This document shows, one piece after another, positions 46,150 to 56,139 of a DNA stretch of 64,000 nt. Numbering within the stretch: the stretch's first letter is position 1; each line of letters begins with the position of its first letter. The stretch is from Sipunculus nudus. Its lineage: Eukaryota > Annelida > Sipuncula > Golfingiida > Sipunculidae. The DNA lies in assembly GCA_026874595.1 (NCBI GenBank), contig CM049311.1, positions 13,917,676 to 13,981,675 of the forward strand, written 5' to 3'. The notes beneath the pieces were generated by a model that saw nothing but the letters and a program-made list of their open reading frames with translations, ran no database searches and was not told where the DNA came from. The translations under genes and the position numbers were made by a program.

Positions 46150-46382
46150 TCTAGCTCACTGTTTCATGCGGCCGGTATTGCTACATATATGCTACACATA
46201 TCTGCATCTTCATGTGAACTGTAATATGCTACGATTGGTACCTTGGCCACTCGGGGTCACTTGGGAAGCTGGCACGTACCGGGTCAGATGTACTACAGCT
46301 GTAGCTTACTACAATAAAGCATCAATGGTCACATACGTGTATGGAGTTGAGTTAATTGCCCGTTACAAACTACAGAACTCAC
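46150..46382 (+). CDS. Candidate gene C exon, Ig-like pattern (right copy)
   Basis: Acceptor ATGTTTCAG, donor GTAAAT. Reads HVNCNMLRLVPWPLGVTWEA and TYVYGVEL. The second Cys of the left copy (TYMCGVEF) is Tyr here. The frame is preserved across both arms. It lies on the strand opposite gene B and points toward the tyrosine-rich exon at 52,196, with which it might belong. Family unassigned; the Ig resemblance is only a Cys/Trp/Cys spacing. Confidence 0.42.
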
Positions 46383-47491
46383 GTAAATACGTATCAATAT
46401 CAAATATTCAGAAAAAAAACATTTTTCATGTCACTAGCGATACCTATTTGTGATATCTAACATGCATGATGCCAGGTTATTAGCAAACACGTGCAGGGCA
46501 AGTCACGGCAAAAGCGATTGTGTGTTTGGCCCAGCTACAGTGACATATCTTAAACTATAAATTATAGCGTCCTTGGCAACCTTGATAACCTGAACAAAAC
46601 AGCGTTCAATAAGTTGCATTCTACCTAGTATTTATTAATGTTAGGCACCTAAATACTTTATATCATCGTCTCGCCTGTTTGTCAGAAGAGGAGGTCAGAT
46701 GACTCGAACCCTGCAAGCCCGAACACTGCCCAAACAAGCGCAGTGCGCATGCTTGTGTAAAATGTCTATAATGCAGAAACCAACCAATGCTACCGTTTGT
46801 GATCTTATGCTACTTTCATCTGTCTGACAACAGTGATTAACCTTTGCTTATATTTCTGTATTTTGGTAAACCCTGCTGAAACTTACGCAATATTCATATA
46901 AGTGCAACAATCACATGGTTTAATAAAGGAAAACCTCCCGTTGGTTAATGGCGCATGCTAAATATTCGTATTGGCACGGGAATCATACTACGGAAACCTG
47001 CTATGTAATGAATATTCATTAACTCCTTCACCGCTTAAGCCCTGTACACGTTTAATGCCTTTGTCTGTACTCTCTGAATTTATTATGCTGATAATAATAT
47101 CTCAACACGCGTGCTCACAATAAGCTTTCAGTTGATGCCCATGAACACATTGTGAGTTAGCGGCACTGTTCGACGATGTTATCTACATCATACATTAAAA
47201 CGAAAACCACATAATCACTCCTAGCTAGCTTATCCGATTTGTAAAATCCGTCTCCTCAATATCAAAACCAGCCGTAGTTGAGTGTTATGAAAGACTGGCA
47301 TTGTATCTGCATTAGCATGGCACAAGAGTGACAGATGAGGGGCCCGGAGGGGGGGATAAATAATAAAAAAATAATGCTCAATTTTAAGTGAAGAAATTAT
47401 CAAACAAAATTTCTAAATTGTTACCTTTGCTCCTGGACCACATGCGGTCTTTTTCCAAGAGCGATGTGTAAATGATCATCTCCAATGGACC
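46383..47491. other. Right-arm sequence without a recognised gene
   Basis: Homologous to 5,500-5,940 and 6,700-7,300. Shows the arm without the left-only MITE block. No exon supported. Confidence 0.5.
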
Positions 47492-47579
47492 ATTCTTATT
47501 TACATAGAAAGATGTTAAATGCCCATGCTGGTCCATCTCATGGAGATATAGAACAAGAATACACAGAAAAAGTCGGATC

Positions 47580-47650
47580 ACCCCGTATGGGAATCGAACC
47601 CATGACCCTCCGATTGCCGGTCGTCTGCTCTACCACTGAGCTAACAGGGA
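47580..47650 (-). other. tRNA-like head of SINE copy a
   Basis: 71 nt with acceptor-like TCCCTGT/ACGGGGT pairing, A-box TAGCTCAGTGGTAGAGCA and B-box GGGTTCGATTCCC. The anticodon arm does not pair well and position 33 is not T, so this is a SINE promoter rather than a working tRNA. Confidence 0.75.
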
Positions 47651-47881
47651 TCCCCAACTTCCTCTGTGTATCAGCACACTTTCATAGGAACCAGCGAAGT
47701 GACGTCACTACTGTGACTGGTATTATACATACTACATGTGTCGACACGGCGACTCAGTTTATCACTGCTACATGCAAAGTCGCCGTGTCGACACATGTAG
47801 TATGTATAATACCAGTCACAGTAGTGACGTCACTTCGCTGGTTCCTATGAAAGTGTGCTGATACACAGAGGAAGTTGGGGA

Positions 47882-47952
47882 TCCCTGTTAGCTCAGTGGT
47901 AGAGCAGACGACCGGCAATCGGAGGATCATGGGTTCGATTCCCATACGGGGT
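47882..47952 (+). other. tRNA-like head of SINE copy b
   Basis: Inverse of copy a with one change in the variable region (GGAGGATC against GGAGGGTC). Confidence 0.75.
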
Positions 47953-48186
47953 GATCCGACTTTTTCTGTGTATTCTTGTTCTATATCTCCATGAGATGGA
48001 CCAGCATGGCCATTTAACATCTTTCTATATAATATTTGATGCACACCATAAAAGGCCATCAGTTTATCACTGCTACATGCAAAGTCGCCATGTCGACACA
48101 TGTAGTATGTATAATACCAGTCACAGTAGTGACGTCACTTCGCTGGTTCCTATGAAAGTGTGCTGATACACAGAGGAAGTTGGGGA

Positions 48187-48257
48187 TCCCTGTTAGCTCA
48201 GTGGTAGAGCAGACGACCGGCAATCGGAGTGTCATGGGTTCGATTCCCATACGGGGT
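48187..48257 (+). other. tRNA-like head of SINE copy c
   Basis: Same A- and B-boxes; variable region reads GGAGTGTC. Direct repeat of copy b at a spacing of 305 bp. Confidence 0.75.
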
Positions 48258-48303
48258 TATCCGACTTTTTCTGTGTATTCTTGTTCTATATATTCTTATT
48301 TAC

Positions 48304-49240
48304 ACTGATTCCTGTCTGTCAATGGTTGTTTGATTGGCTGGTCTCTAAGGACAAGATATCTTTAAACAATAAGGGTGGACCCGCTTTATATGTATTACGG
48401 CTCCGGAGAGAAAATTAGCTCTTATGGAGAATAGGTTCTTGTATGCACAAAATAAATCATTATCATAAAAAAAAGTCAGCATGTTCGCTACTTTAATATT
48501 CCTACAATGTCTGAACCAAGTTTATACACCTCGGCTTCACGCCGTCAAAGGATGGTGTAAATAATTTATAGGCATAGTAACGTTATCCTCAATTCTCCAG
48601 CCATTCTTGTTATGTTCTAAAATAGGAACGCGCACTGTGTTTTGCAATCATCTCTACTGTAGACCCTGGATAATTGTCTCAGTTGTAGGGTGGTTTGAAA
48701 TATATGTAAAAAGCAAAAACAAATGGCTCGCCCCCCAAAAAACTAAAAGAATATGGTTACCATGAGCAACAATAGAGGAATCTCAAGGCATATCAGTTTA
48801 TCAACTTTTAATATCCAATTTGTCCTCTACTATAGGGTCTAACATTTGTAAACGACATCTTTAAAACTGTTATAACTAGATATATTGTTATTGGGCCACA
48901 ACTATTTAGCAGCAGATAAAGAATTTAAGATAAGTTTGTAACCAAATATTACAGAGAAATAATTCTTCAAGCTCATAAAAATCTTACTATTTGAATATAT
49001 TGATCGAACAGACCAAATTTTAGATGTTCTGGAAACAATGATCTCGGCTAATAACTAAAAGAATAATTGGTCACCTATCCTTATTTCCAGATTTGTCAAG
49101 TGACCTGTCATGATTTGTCCACGTTAGGTTTGAAATTCCCAGGTAATAAAGACATGATTTGTGGCAGGCTTAAAAAAACATAAATACATACAAAACAGAT
49201 AAACGTCTATCCTATACTCAGTGGATATCATGCAAGAATC
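48304..49240. other. Right-arm 3' flank of gene A
   Basis: Homologous to 4,713-5,510. No exon supported. Confidence 0.5.
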
Positions 49241-49613
49241 TCATGAAGCTGACTTCATGGAGCTATTAGTTGGCACAATAGCTTCATTCACAATGTTATT
49301 CACCAGTAATTCACTTTGCCAGTCTCTATCTGTAAATCTGAGCCATGAGTCAGCGCTCTGGCGACTTTGTCTGCAGATTCATAGACAATGCTTTCTGTTG
49401 TAACATGACAGCCTATGTCGCCATCTGGCGACGCCTCTTGATACTCTGTTGTTGCTTTTCCTTGAAAGACGGAATGTTTGATGTGTTCAAATGTCTGCAG
49501 ACCATCTCCTCTGTCAACGTCTTGAAGCTCTACACAATCTGGGTTCCATTCTTACTTCCTTTCCTGGGATTTCATCGGATATTTTGATAGCTTCCATTTT
49601 CCTTCGCCTCTTC
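49241..49613 (-). pseudogene. Gene A cytoplasmic-tail exon, right copy
   Basis: The acceptor TGTATAG is intact. The tail begins with the basic stretch and IKISDEIPGKEV. A one-base difference just after the EVR block then throws it out of frame and it would stop at a TGA within about 20 codons. Beyond that the original frame is long and clean: L-Q-D-V-D-R-G-D-G-L, E-Y-Q-E-A-S-P-D-G-D and ESIVYESADKVARAL, closing at 49,300. The left copy is broken at nearly the same place by a different change, so neither arm encodes the full tail as given. A sequencing error is possible. Confidence 0.65.
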
Positions 49614-49999
49614 CTATACAATAATGCACAAAGATAAATAGTCGCTACAACCTACATAAAATGTGCATAGGGAACTTAAAATTTTATTGTCAGTAATAAT
49701 GAACTGGCTTTTAGTAATGAAAAATATTTAATATTTCAATCTTATATTTGATACTAAATTAAGATGCATGTATTTTACATTTTGAACAGTTTGTCCTTTC
49801 TTTTATGATCCTTGATACCCTTTTTCCAAATAAGGTAAATATGCATAATGAATTCGCATATGCTTAAGACGATTTATTGCCTTGAAGTAATGTCGTCTTT
49901 AAGTCAGTGATATTTTCAATCCAAAATTTATTTAAATTCATTTTATACTGTAGCTTTAAATTAAAAATAAATTGAACATCTATATGAGTAAAGACTCAC

Positions 50000-50080
50000 A
50001 CGACACAACAGACCACCGTGGTGGTAACCATAGCAACCAATATCGTTCCCACGATAGATTCCAGAAATCCAACTTCTGAC
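50000..50080 (-). CDS. Gene A transmembrane exon
   Basis: 81 nt, acceptor CATGTAG, donor GTGAGT, phase 2-2. Encodes S-E-V-G-F-L-E-S-I-V-G-T-I-L-V-A-M-V-T-T and TVVCCVV, one membrane helix ending in paired Cys. Related to the gene B membrane exon (shared VGTIL...MV pattern). The phase joins the tail exon at 49,613. The left arm lacks it: the block 49,690-51,455 has no left counterpart, most simply a deletion there. Confidence 0.72.
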
Positions 50081-50159
50081 CTACATGAAGGCATAATATG
50101 TTTTCCAAGGAGAATATGTTTTCCATTACTGTTTGAGTAGATAAAATTATATCGGCACT

Positions 50160-51350
50160 AATCAATTCATATAACAAGGGCACCGCAAAGCGGAGCATCC
50201 CCTCGCATGGGAGCAAAATGATATGGGGTGTATTACGCAAGTGTAAAAATGAGGAGGGGAGGTGTGTGAGCTTGAGCTTTGACGTCAAACTCAATAAGTT
50301 GTACGTGTATGGGTGGGTGAGGCATATGTGAAGGAGAAAGCTCAAGATTTAATGATTTGACTTAAAATTGATCAATAAGGTATACTGAGACGGATGGGAA
50401 GACAGACAGGAAGACGGATGTACAAACAAAGGAGTTAGTATATCCGCTATTGCAAATTTGTTATGAGGAGTTGATAAAATATTGGGCTAGCAACTCAATT
50501 AACGTAAGAAGGATTGGGTCCAGTTGAAAAAAGCATATGGCACAAGGGCACTGCAAAGCGGAGCATGACGTAGCAGATGCTTAAAATGGGTCCACAAGCT
50601 TTATCATGAAGTTGCTGTGGCCGTGACCTTTGACCCCGTGACCTCAAAATCAATAGGTGTCTTCATCCATGGGTGGGAGAGCCATATGTGCAGATAAAAG
50701 GTTTAGGTCAAATGGTTTTGATTAAAATTGGTCCACAAGCCATTTAAGAAGTGGGTGCTGTGGCTGTGACCTTTGACCCTGTGACCTCGAAACAGAAAGG
50801 TTTCTTCATCTATGGATGGGTGAGCCATATGTGCGAGATGAAAGGTTTTGGTCAAACGGTTTGGCTTGAAATCAATCCAAGAGATTTTTCAAGAAGTGGG
50901 TGCTGTGGCCGTAACCTTTGACCCCGTGACCTCAAAACAGAAAGGTTTCTTTATCTATGGGTGGGTGAGCCATATTTGCGAGATGAAAGGTTTTGGTCAA
51001 ACAGTTTGGCTTGAAATCAATTTAAAAGCATTTTCAAGAAGTGGGTGCTGTGGCCGTTACCTTTGACCCCGTGACCTCAAAATCGACAGGTTTCTTCATC
51101 TATGTGTGTGTGAGCCATATGTGCGAGATGAAAGGTTTAGGTCAAATGGTTTTGCTTTAAATCGATCCACAAGCTTTTTCAAGAAGTGTGTGCTGTGGCC
51201 GTGACCTTTGACAAGGTGACCTCAAAATCGATAGGTTTCTTCATCCATGGGTGGGTAAGCCATATGTGCTTCAGACGGACGGACGCACGAACGGAGGCGT
51301 TACTATATACCTTTTGCAACTTCGTTGCCGGGGGGGGGGGGATAATAATG
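50160..51350. mobile_element. Repeat element with ~145-bp internal tandem units
   Basis: Five units with GTGCTGTGGCCGTGACC at about 50,611, 50,754, 50,899, 51,044 and 51,189 (spacing 143-145 bp). They are bounded by GGGCACCGCAAAGCGGAGCAT-like sequence (50,178 and again 50,543) and by a GACGGACG stretch with CTTTTGCAACTTCGTTGCCG and a G-run (51,310-51,340). It looks like a non-autonomous repeat with internal expansion. Two frames (50,848-51,066, 51,186-51,380) are by-products. Confidence 0.7.
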
Positions 51351-51682
51351 GCCTGTTTACATGCTCGCCTGAAGTTTTAGCGTCTGGATTTGTTACTTTA
51401 TCTTCATTGTGTTGAGCTTCGTCTTTGTCCACCTTGGTTTTTGTGTGTGCTAATAAATAAAACATGTTTTAAAATCAGAGTACGTGCTTACACTATATCT
51501 AAATCCCGGCCTACCAAACACTTTTTTTAATTATGTATGTTTCAAGGACGTATCATATAGATTATAATTACAATCTAACTACCCACGTGTCATGTATTTC
51601 ATGCTCGTAGCATGTATGCTGTATATTATATTGTACCTCAGACCTGAGGAGTGAGCCGGCTAGTACGTTGAACTTACGTAAC

Positions 51683-51736
51683 AGTGTTGTAGAACATTAT
51701 GAAATGAAGCTTTATAGAGATAGTATAATATTATAT
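51683..51736 (+). repeat. Segment in direct rather than inverted orientation between the arms
   Basis: TTGTAGAACATTATGAAATG...TAGTATAATATTATA matches 3,505-3,556 in the same orientation, although both flanks of the arms match in reverse. It is bounded by TA tracts. See findings. Confidence 0.65.
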
Positions 51737-51739
51737 ATA

Positions 51740-51785
<46 letters not shown>
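51732..51785. repeat. (TA)n microsatellite
   Basis: TA tract next to the flipped segment. Confidence 0.93.
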
Positions 51786-51786
<1 letters not shown>

Positions 51787-52195
51787 CAATATCATAATCA
51801 TTGACACCAATGGTGTGTATGTAAAAAAAATAATTAGCTTACATCCATAATATTGAGTGCTTACACTAGTATAATAGTATTTTTTTCTATCCGGGCATTT
51901 AAGAAGCGCTTTAAGAGTCGATTTGATATTGTTCATTACAGAAGCCAGGCATATTAAGAAAGGCTCATACCTCACAGATGTCGGAAGACAATTATAAGGA
52001 TTTTTGTAATAAATAATTTAGTAGTAATAGTAGTAATTTAGTAAAATAATAAGTAGTAATTGATAAAAATCAATTTCAAACCAATGGAGACATACAGTTT
52101 TATCTTTTAAGATTAATTTCATCGGTTTACATGAATATTATATTCGGCTCGTTTGTGACGGATTACTTATTTTCTAATATAATAATATTTTTTAG

Positions 52196-52775
52196 GTTCA
52201 ACACAAGTGTCTACACAGCATCAAGCAAAATGACCGTCAAACATGATAGAGACCATTGTCTATGAATCAGTGAATACAGAGCCTAAAAGAAAAGGACAAA
52301 AGGACGAAACGGGCCAAGGTGGAGGTGGATGTGTGTATTCCGAACCTCAAAAGACACGAAAAAGTGGACGAAAACGAGGAAGGCGATTGCAGAATTTAAC
52401 GTAGATACCGATATGGTAGACAACATTGTCTATGATTTCGGAAAAACAGAGACTGCAGATCAAGGTCAGGAACTGAAAGGGAATAAGCGCAAGTCACATG
52501 AAAACCAACCATCGTCGCACGATATGCAGGAAGGACTAGCTGCTGCTGATGTTGTATATTCTGTGCCACACAGGACACCACAAGGTGGCGGCCAGACAAA
52601 GCTAAATAAATTACATGAAACAGAAGAAAGCAACCCCGATGCTACTTATGCAGAAATCGCCGAACATAATCAAATAATCAATTCTGATAAACAGGATACG
52701 GTTTATTACATGACAATCCGAAAGGGCCTCCTGCAAATGTCATTCCTAAGTATTTTCATGTCTATAATACATTGA
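52196..52775 (+). pseudogene. Tyrosine-rich cytoplasmic-tail exon with ITIM-like motifs, broken
   Basis: A TTTTTTAG acceptor leads into S-T-Q-V-S-T-Q-H-Q-A-K, a TGA at 52,231, then MIETIVYESVNTEPKRKGQK (from 52,243), a Gly-rich stretch and G-C-V-Y-S-E-P-Q-K. A frameshift near 52,370-52,395 moves to the frame that reads DNIVYDFGKTE, ADVVYSVPHRT, PDATYAEIAEH and DTVYYMTI, ending at 52,775. Six tyrosines sit in hydrophobic-x-Y contexts; IVYESV and VYYMTI fit the ITIM pattern [ILVS]xYxx[ILV]. The protein is hydrophilic with no membrane segment, as expected for a signalling tail of an immune-type receptor. The stop and frameshift could be pseudogenisation or errors in the sequence. Confidence 0.62.
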
Positions 52776-54287
52776 AATCTGACAAATAGATTTAAACAAT
52801 CAAGGAATGGTACAAAATAGATAAAGTTATACATCATTTTGATATGTTTCTTGCAAACTTACCATACCTGTTATGTGAATCTGTGCCTTCAAACACTGTT
52901 TAATTTTTTGACATCGTCAATTAACTCCGCATTTTAAATTTCATTATTGGCATGTAATATAAAAGACATGATAATACTTTAATTTTTTTATTTATAAAAA
53001 AAATTTTAATCATCAGAATATATAAATATTTGTTATGAATTACGATATACAAGGGTGATTTTAACTGTTGGGCGATGTCCTGAATAGTGGGGTGTCAACC
53101 TAGGTGTGGTGCTATAAATAGTATAATAGTTCGGTATTCCCAAAGACTGCCCGTTAAACGGGGTGTCCGTCCCATAGGGGTGTCCACAGCCCGGAGTTTA
53201 ATTGGATATCGTTTCTTTCATCTGTTGACGCTACAGGCATAGGTAACATACATGAACATGCGAGAAAGTTCGCGAACATCACAATTTGAAATCTTTACTA
53301 AAAACGTGAACCAAAGTATAGTAAAATTCTGACATAATGCGTGAGGGGGTTTTACTCATATCCACTAACTCGTGTCCGCCATTCATGTTGAGTTCATTAC
53401 GTAAACATATTCAGCCGGTTTGTTTAATTAGCCCGGCGAGGTATGTTGTCAGGTAATGGACAATATCGGGTAAATATTTTTGTTAGCTCTTTTTATAAGA
53501 GCGTGCCATTGCCCATTTGTTCACTGTCAGTCTAAATAGTAAATATATCTAAATAGTAAATAAATCAGTCTAAGCGTAAATTAATTAATCTCATTAGAAT
53601 GGCGGATCTAGGCTATGTATTGTGAATGTCAGTGGTCAACGAAGCCATTCTTTCAAAAGATAAATTTGCAATTAGATCATCGCCTCCACCAGGAGCGTAT
53701 GCTGTCACCCCCGTTCATGTGTGTGTTTGTGTGTTCGTATGTTTGTTCACAGCATAACTTACGCAGGCATGAACGGAATCTCTTCGTGAATGGCGAATGA
53801 ATCAATGAGATATTGGATACACCATATTATCTGGTAATATAGAGTCACTTATGTACAAGTAAAGCTGGGAACTGGGTTAAATAAGTTAATGCAAACACGG
53901 TTTTGGGAGCATCCGACAATAGGGACTCCCACATAGAGGAGGCTTGCATTTATTAGAATGCAGATTTCAAGTTTGTACTTTTAATAAGAAGATTATTAAT
54001 GTATGGTTACGCAATATAATGTTTCACATAAAAAAGCTATACATTTATGCAATTAGTCTAGGGTTAACTTCTAAAGGTTATAAAACATTAGGTCCTGTAA
54101 ATCGTGCCTCTAGAATAAGCTGTGTAAATTCTTTTGAAAAAGAATAAAAGCTTATCGAAAAAAGGTTAACAAGAGCAGATTGGTGAAATCCACAGCCCCA
54201 AACCCTCATATCCTGGCATTCATAAATTATTACGTCAGACAAGACACACAGGTATGCCACAAACATTATCGTTTGTCAAAAACTAAT
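52776..54287. other. Interval without a recognised gene
   Basis: AT-rich single-copy-looking sequence. Small local duplication CTAAATAGTAAATA near 53,533-53,565. No exon supported. Confidence 0.5.
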
Positions 54288-54332
54288 GATTACTACGGTG
54301 GCTCGTATAGGACATGCACAAAATTATTTTTT

Positions 54333-54595
54333 ATCTCGTTCCCACGCGATAGTATCTCGTGGCCACGCGATAATTATCTCGTTCCCACGAGATAGTATCT
54401 CGTTCCCACGCGATAATTATCACGTTCCCACGCGATAATATCTCGTGGCCACGCGATAATTATCTCGTTCCCACGAGATAGTATCTCGTTCCCACGCGAT
54501 AATTATCTCGTTCCCACGAGATAGTATCTCGTTCCCACGCGATAATTACCTCGTTCCCACGCGTTAGTATCGCGTGGCCACGCGTTAGTATGCCA
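54333..54595. repeat. Left subterminal palindromic tandem array
   Basis: About a dozen 21-22-bp units of ATCTCGTTCCCACGCGATA/ATCTCGTGGCCACGCGATA type. Many contain CGTGGCCACG, a perfect palindrome. Confidence 0.9.
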
Positions 54596-55141
54596 TGCTA
54601 TAGCTCAAGCCCTCATTTGGACAAGAATGTCTGTGGTCTGTTTTATATCGAGCGTCGATGCAGCTTAAATTGTTTGTATGTATTTCGTTGTATGTGTGTT
54701 TGCGCCGAATGCTTTGAGGTAAATTTCAGCAGTTTTCATTGCGTTGGTTCACCATTTCATTGCGTTGGTTCAACTAGCCCATTTTTATTTGTTCATGGAA
54801 TACTGTATAGAGTTTGTATTAGGGTAAGGCTGATATAAACCCTTGTGTACCAAACATGAATTAAGCTGAAACACTTGTTTGTATTTTACCTTCCCAGAAA
54901 TCTTATTTTTAGGACTAGGGTTGGGGTTATTTAATTTCGGGTATACCGAACAGGGTAAACAACATGTCGGTTTGTGTTATGTCTCAAGGGAGATGCTTAC
55001 ACCAAAAGGTCTCAGCCATGCCACTTCATTATGACTTGTGGGGGGGGGGGAGGGGTTAAGGAGACCTTTTTACGAGGAATTTGCTCATTATACTCCATCA
55101 CATTTTTCTTTCTACAATAAAACTTCAGTTATATATTCATA

Positions 55142-55297
55142 GGCGGCGAAACCGTTAAGGGGGGGGGGGGCGCGGCGGCCGATCCCCCCCCCCCCCCATA
55201 ATTTTTTTTTTTTTGGGGGGGGGGGGGGCTGAGCCAACATAATGATGGGTATAAAAACATCCACTCTATTATTATTGGGTATTTGCACCCTCACATA

Positions 55298-55356
<59 letters not shown>

Positions 55357-55684
55357 TCTTCTGCTCAGTACTTGGAGTACCATATACACAGGGCCACAGA
55401 CTCCGGGATTTGCGGTGAAGAAAGTTGATATTCTGTGTGAAAATGAATCCATTGCCAGACAAATAACAAATAATCTCCCTACAAGGAGGTACTGTTTTAC
55501 TTAATAAGACCAATAAAATGCACCAGAATGCAGTAGTACCCATACAGTTTTTCAAAATTTTCAAAACCTTGGGAGGGTGAGACCCCCTCCCAACCACCAC
55601 CCCCCCCCCCCCTACCCCCCCGTCGGGGACTATCCCATCAGATCCACCCTGCCATTTGTGTCAGGCTACGGCCCTTATTTATAA

Positions 55685-55715
<31 letters not shown>

Positions 55716-55787
55716 CATATAAATATATATATAAATAATAATATATATATATATATAATATATATGTATATATAATATATATATTAT

Positions 55788-55824
<37 letters not shown>

Positions 55825-55876
55825 TATACTATTTGGGTATAATATTGGGCCCCCAATGAAATTTGGTTTCGCCGCC
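55142..55876. mobile_element. Nested element with GGCGGCGAAACC ends
   Basis: GGCGGCGAAACC at 55,142-55,153 and GGTTTCGCCGCC at 55,865-55,876 are perfect 12-bp inverted ends. The inside has long G and C runs, poly-T, (TA)n at 55,294-55,354 and an imperfect TA-rich region at 55,680-55,825. Target duplication not clear. Confidence 0.55.
55294..55354. repeat. (TA)n microsatellite
   Basis: TA tract inside the nested element. Confidence 0.95.
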
Positions 55877-56139
55877 AATGGTAATTTATATTGTGAACAT
55901 TTATTATGAAAAATATTTTACCGGAACTAGCCCCCCCCCCCCTTTCCCCCGCTCACACATTCTCCAGACAAACATGGCCCACGAGTGTTGTACGAGTGCC
56001 CGTTGTATCATTTCAGGTCTCAGCATATTAAGTCCATTCTAAATTCATGCAAATAATACACCATAGTCTTCATCCAGTGTATAGAAGCATGCCTCAAGGA
56101 TTTAAGATGTAGGTCTTACTGTATTATCTATCTACATTT

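Larger units (their letters stand above)
47492..48303. mobile_element. Cluster of three tRNA-derived SINEs with 13-bp target duplication
   Basis: ATTCTTATTTACA at 47,492-47,504 and again at 48,291-48,303 flanks a 786-bp insert absent from the left arm (empty site near 5,515-5,535). The insert holds one SINE on the minus strand (47,505-47,753), a 25-nt loop, its near-perfect inverse (47,779-48,027) and a third copy on the plus strand (about 48,060-48,290). Each has a tRNA-like head and a 3' part ending in TTCTTGTTCTATAT. Frames read through these copies are not genes. Confidence 0.88.
30318..52243 (-). repeat. Right arm of the ~50-kb inverted duplication
   Basis: Reverse-complement counterpart of 3,068-28,922. 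Right-only blocks are about 35,093-35,465, 47,505-48,290 (SINE cluster) and 49,690-51,455 (transmembrane exon plus 145-bp repeats). The inner edge is marked by loss of similarity near 30,318. The outer edge falls about 48 nt into the exon starting at 52,196. Confidence 0.93.

Noticed and set aside
47485-48250. Three similar open frames reading M-G-I-E-P-M-T-L-R-L-P
   Set aside because: They are translations of the SINE copies (antisense through the tRNA-like head), repeated exactly with the element.
47580-48257. Functional tRNA genes
   Set aside because: A- and B-boxes are good but the anticodon stem does not pair, position 33 is not T, and the heads sit inside SINEs with conserved tails.
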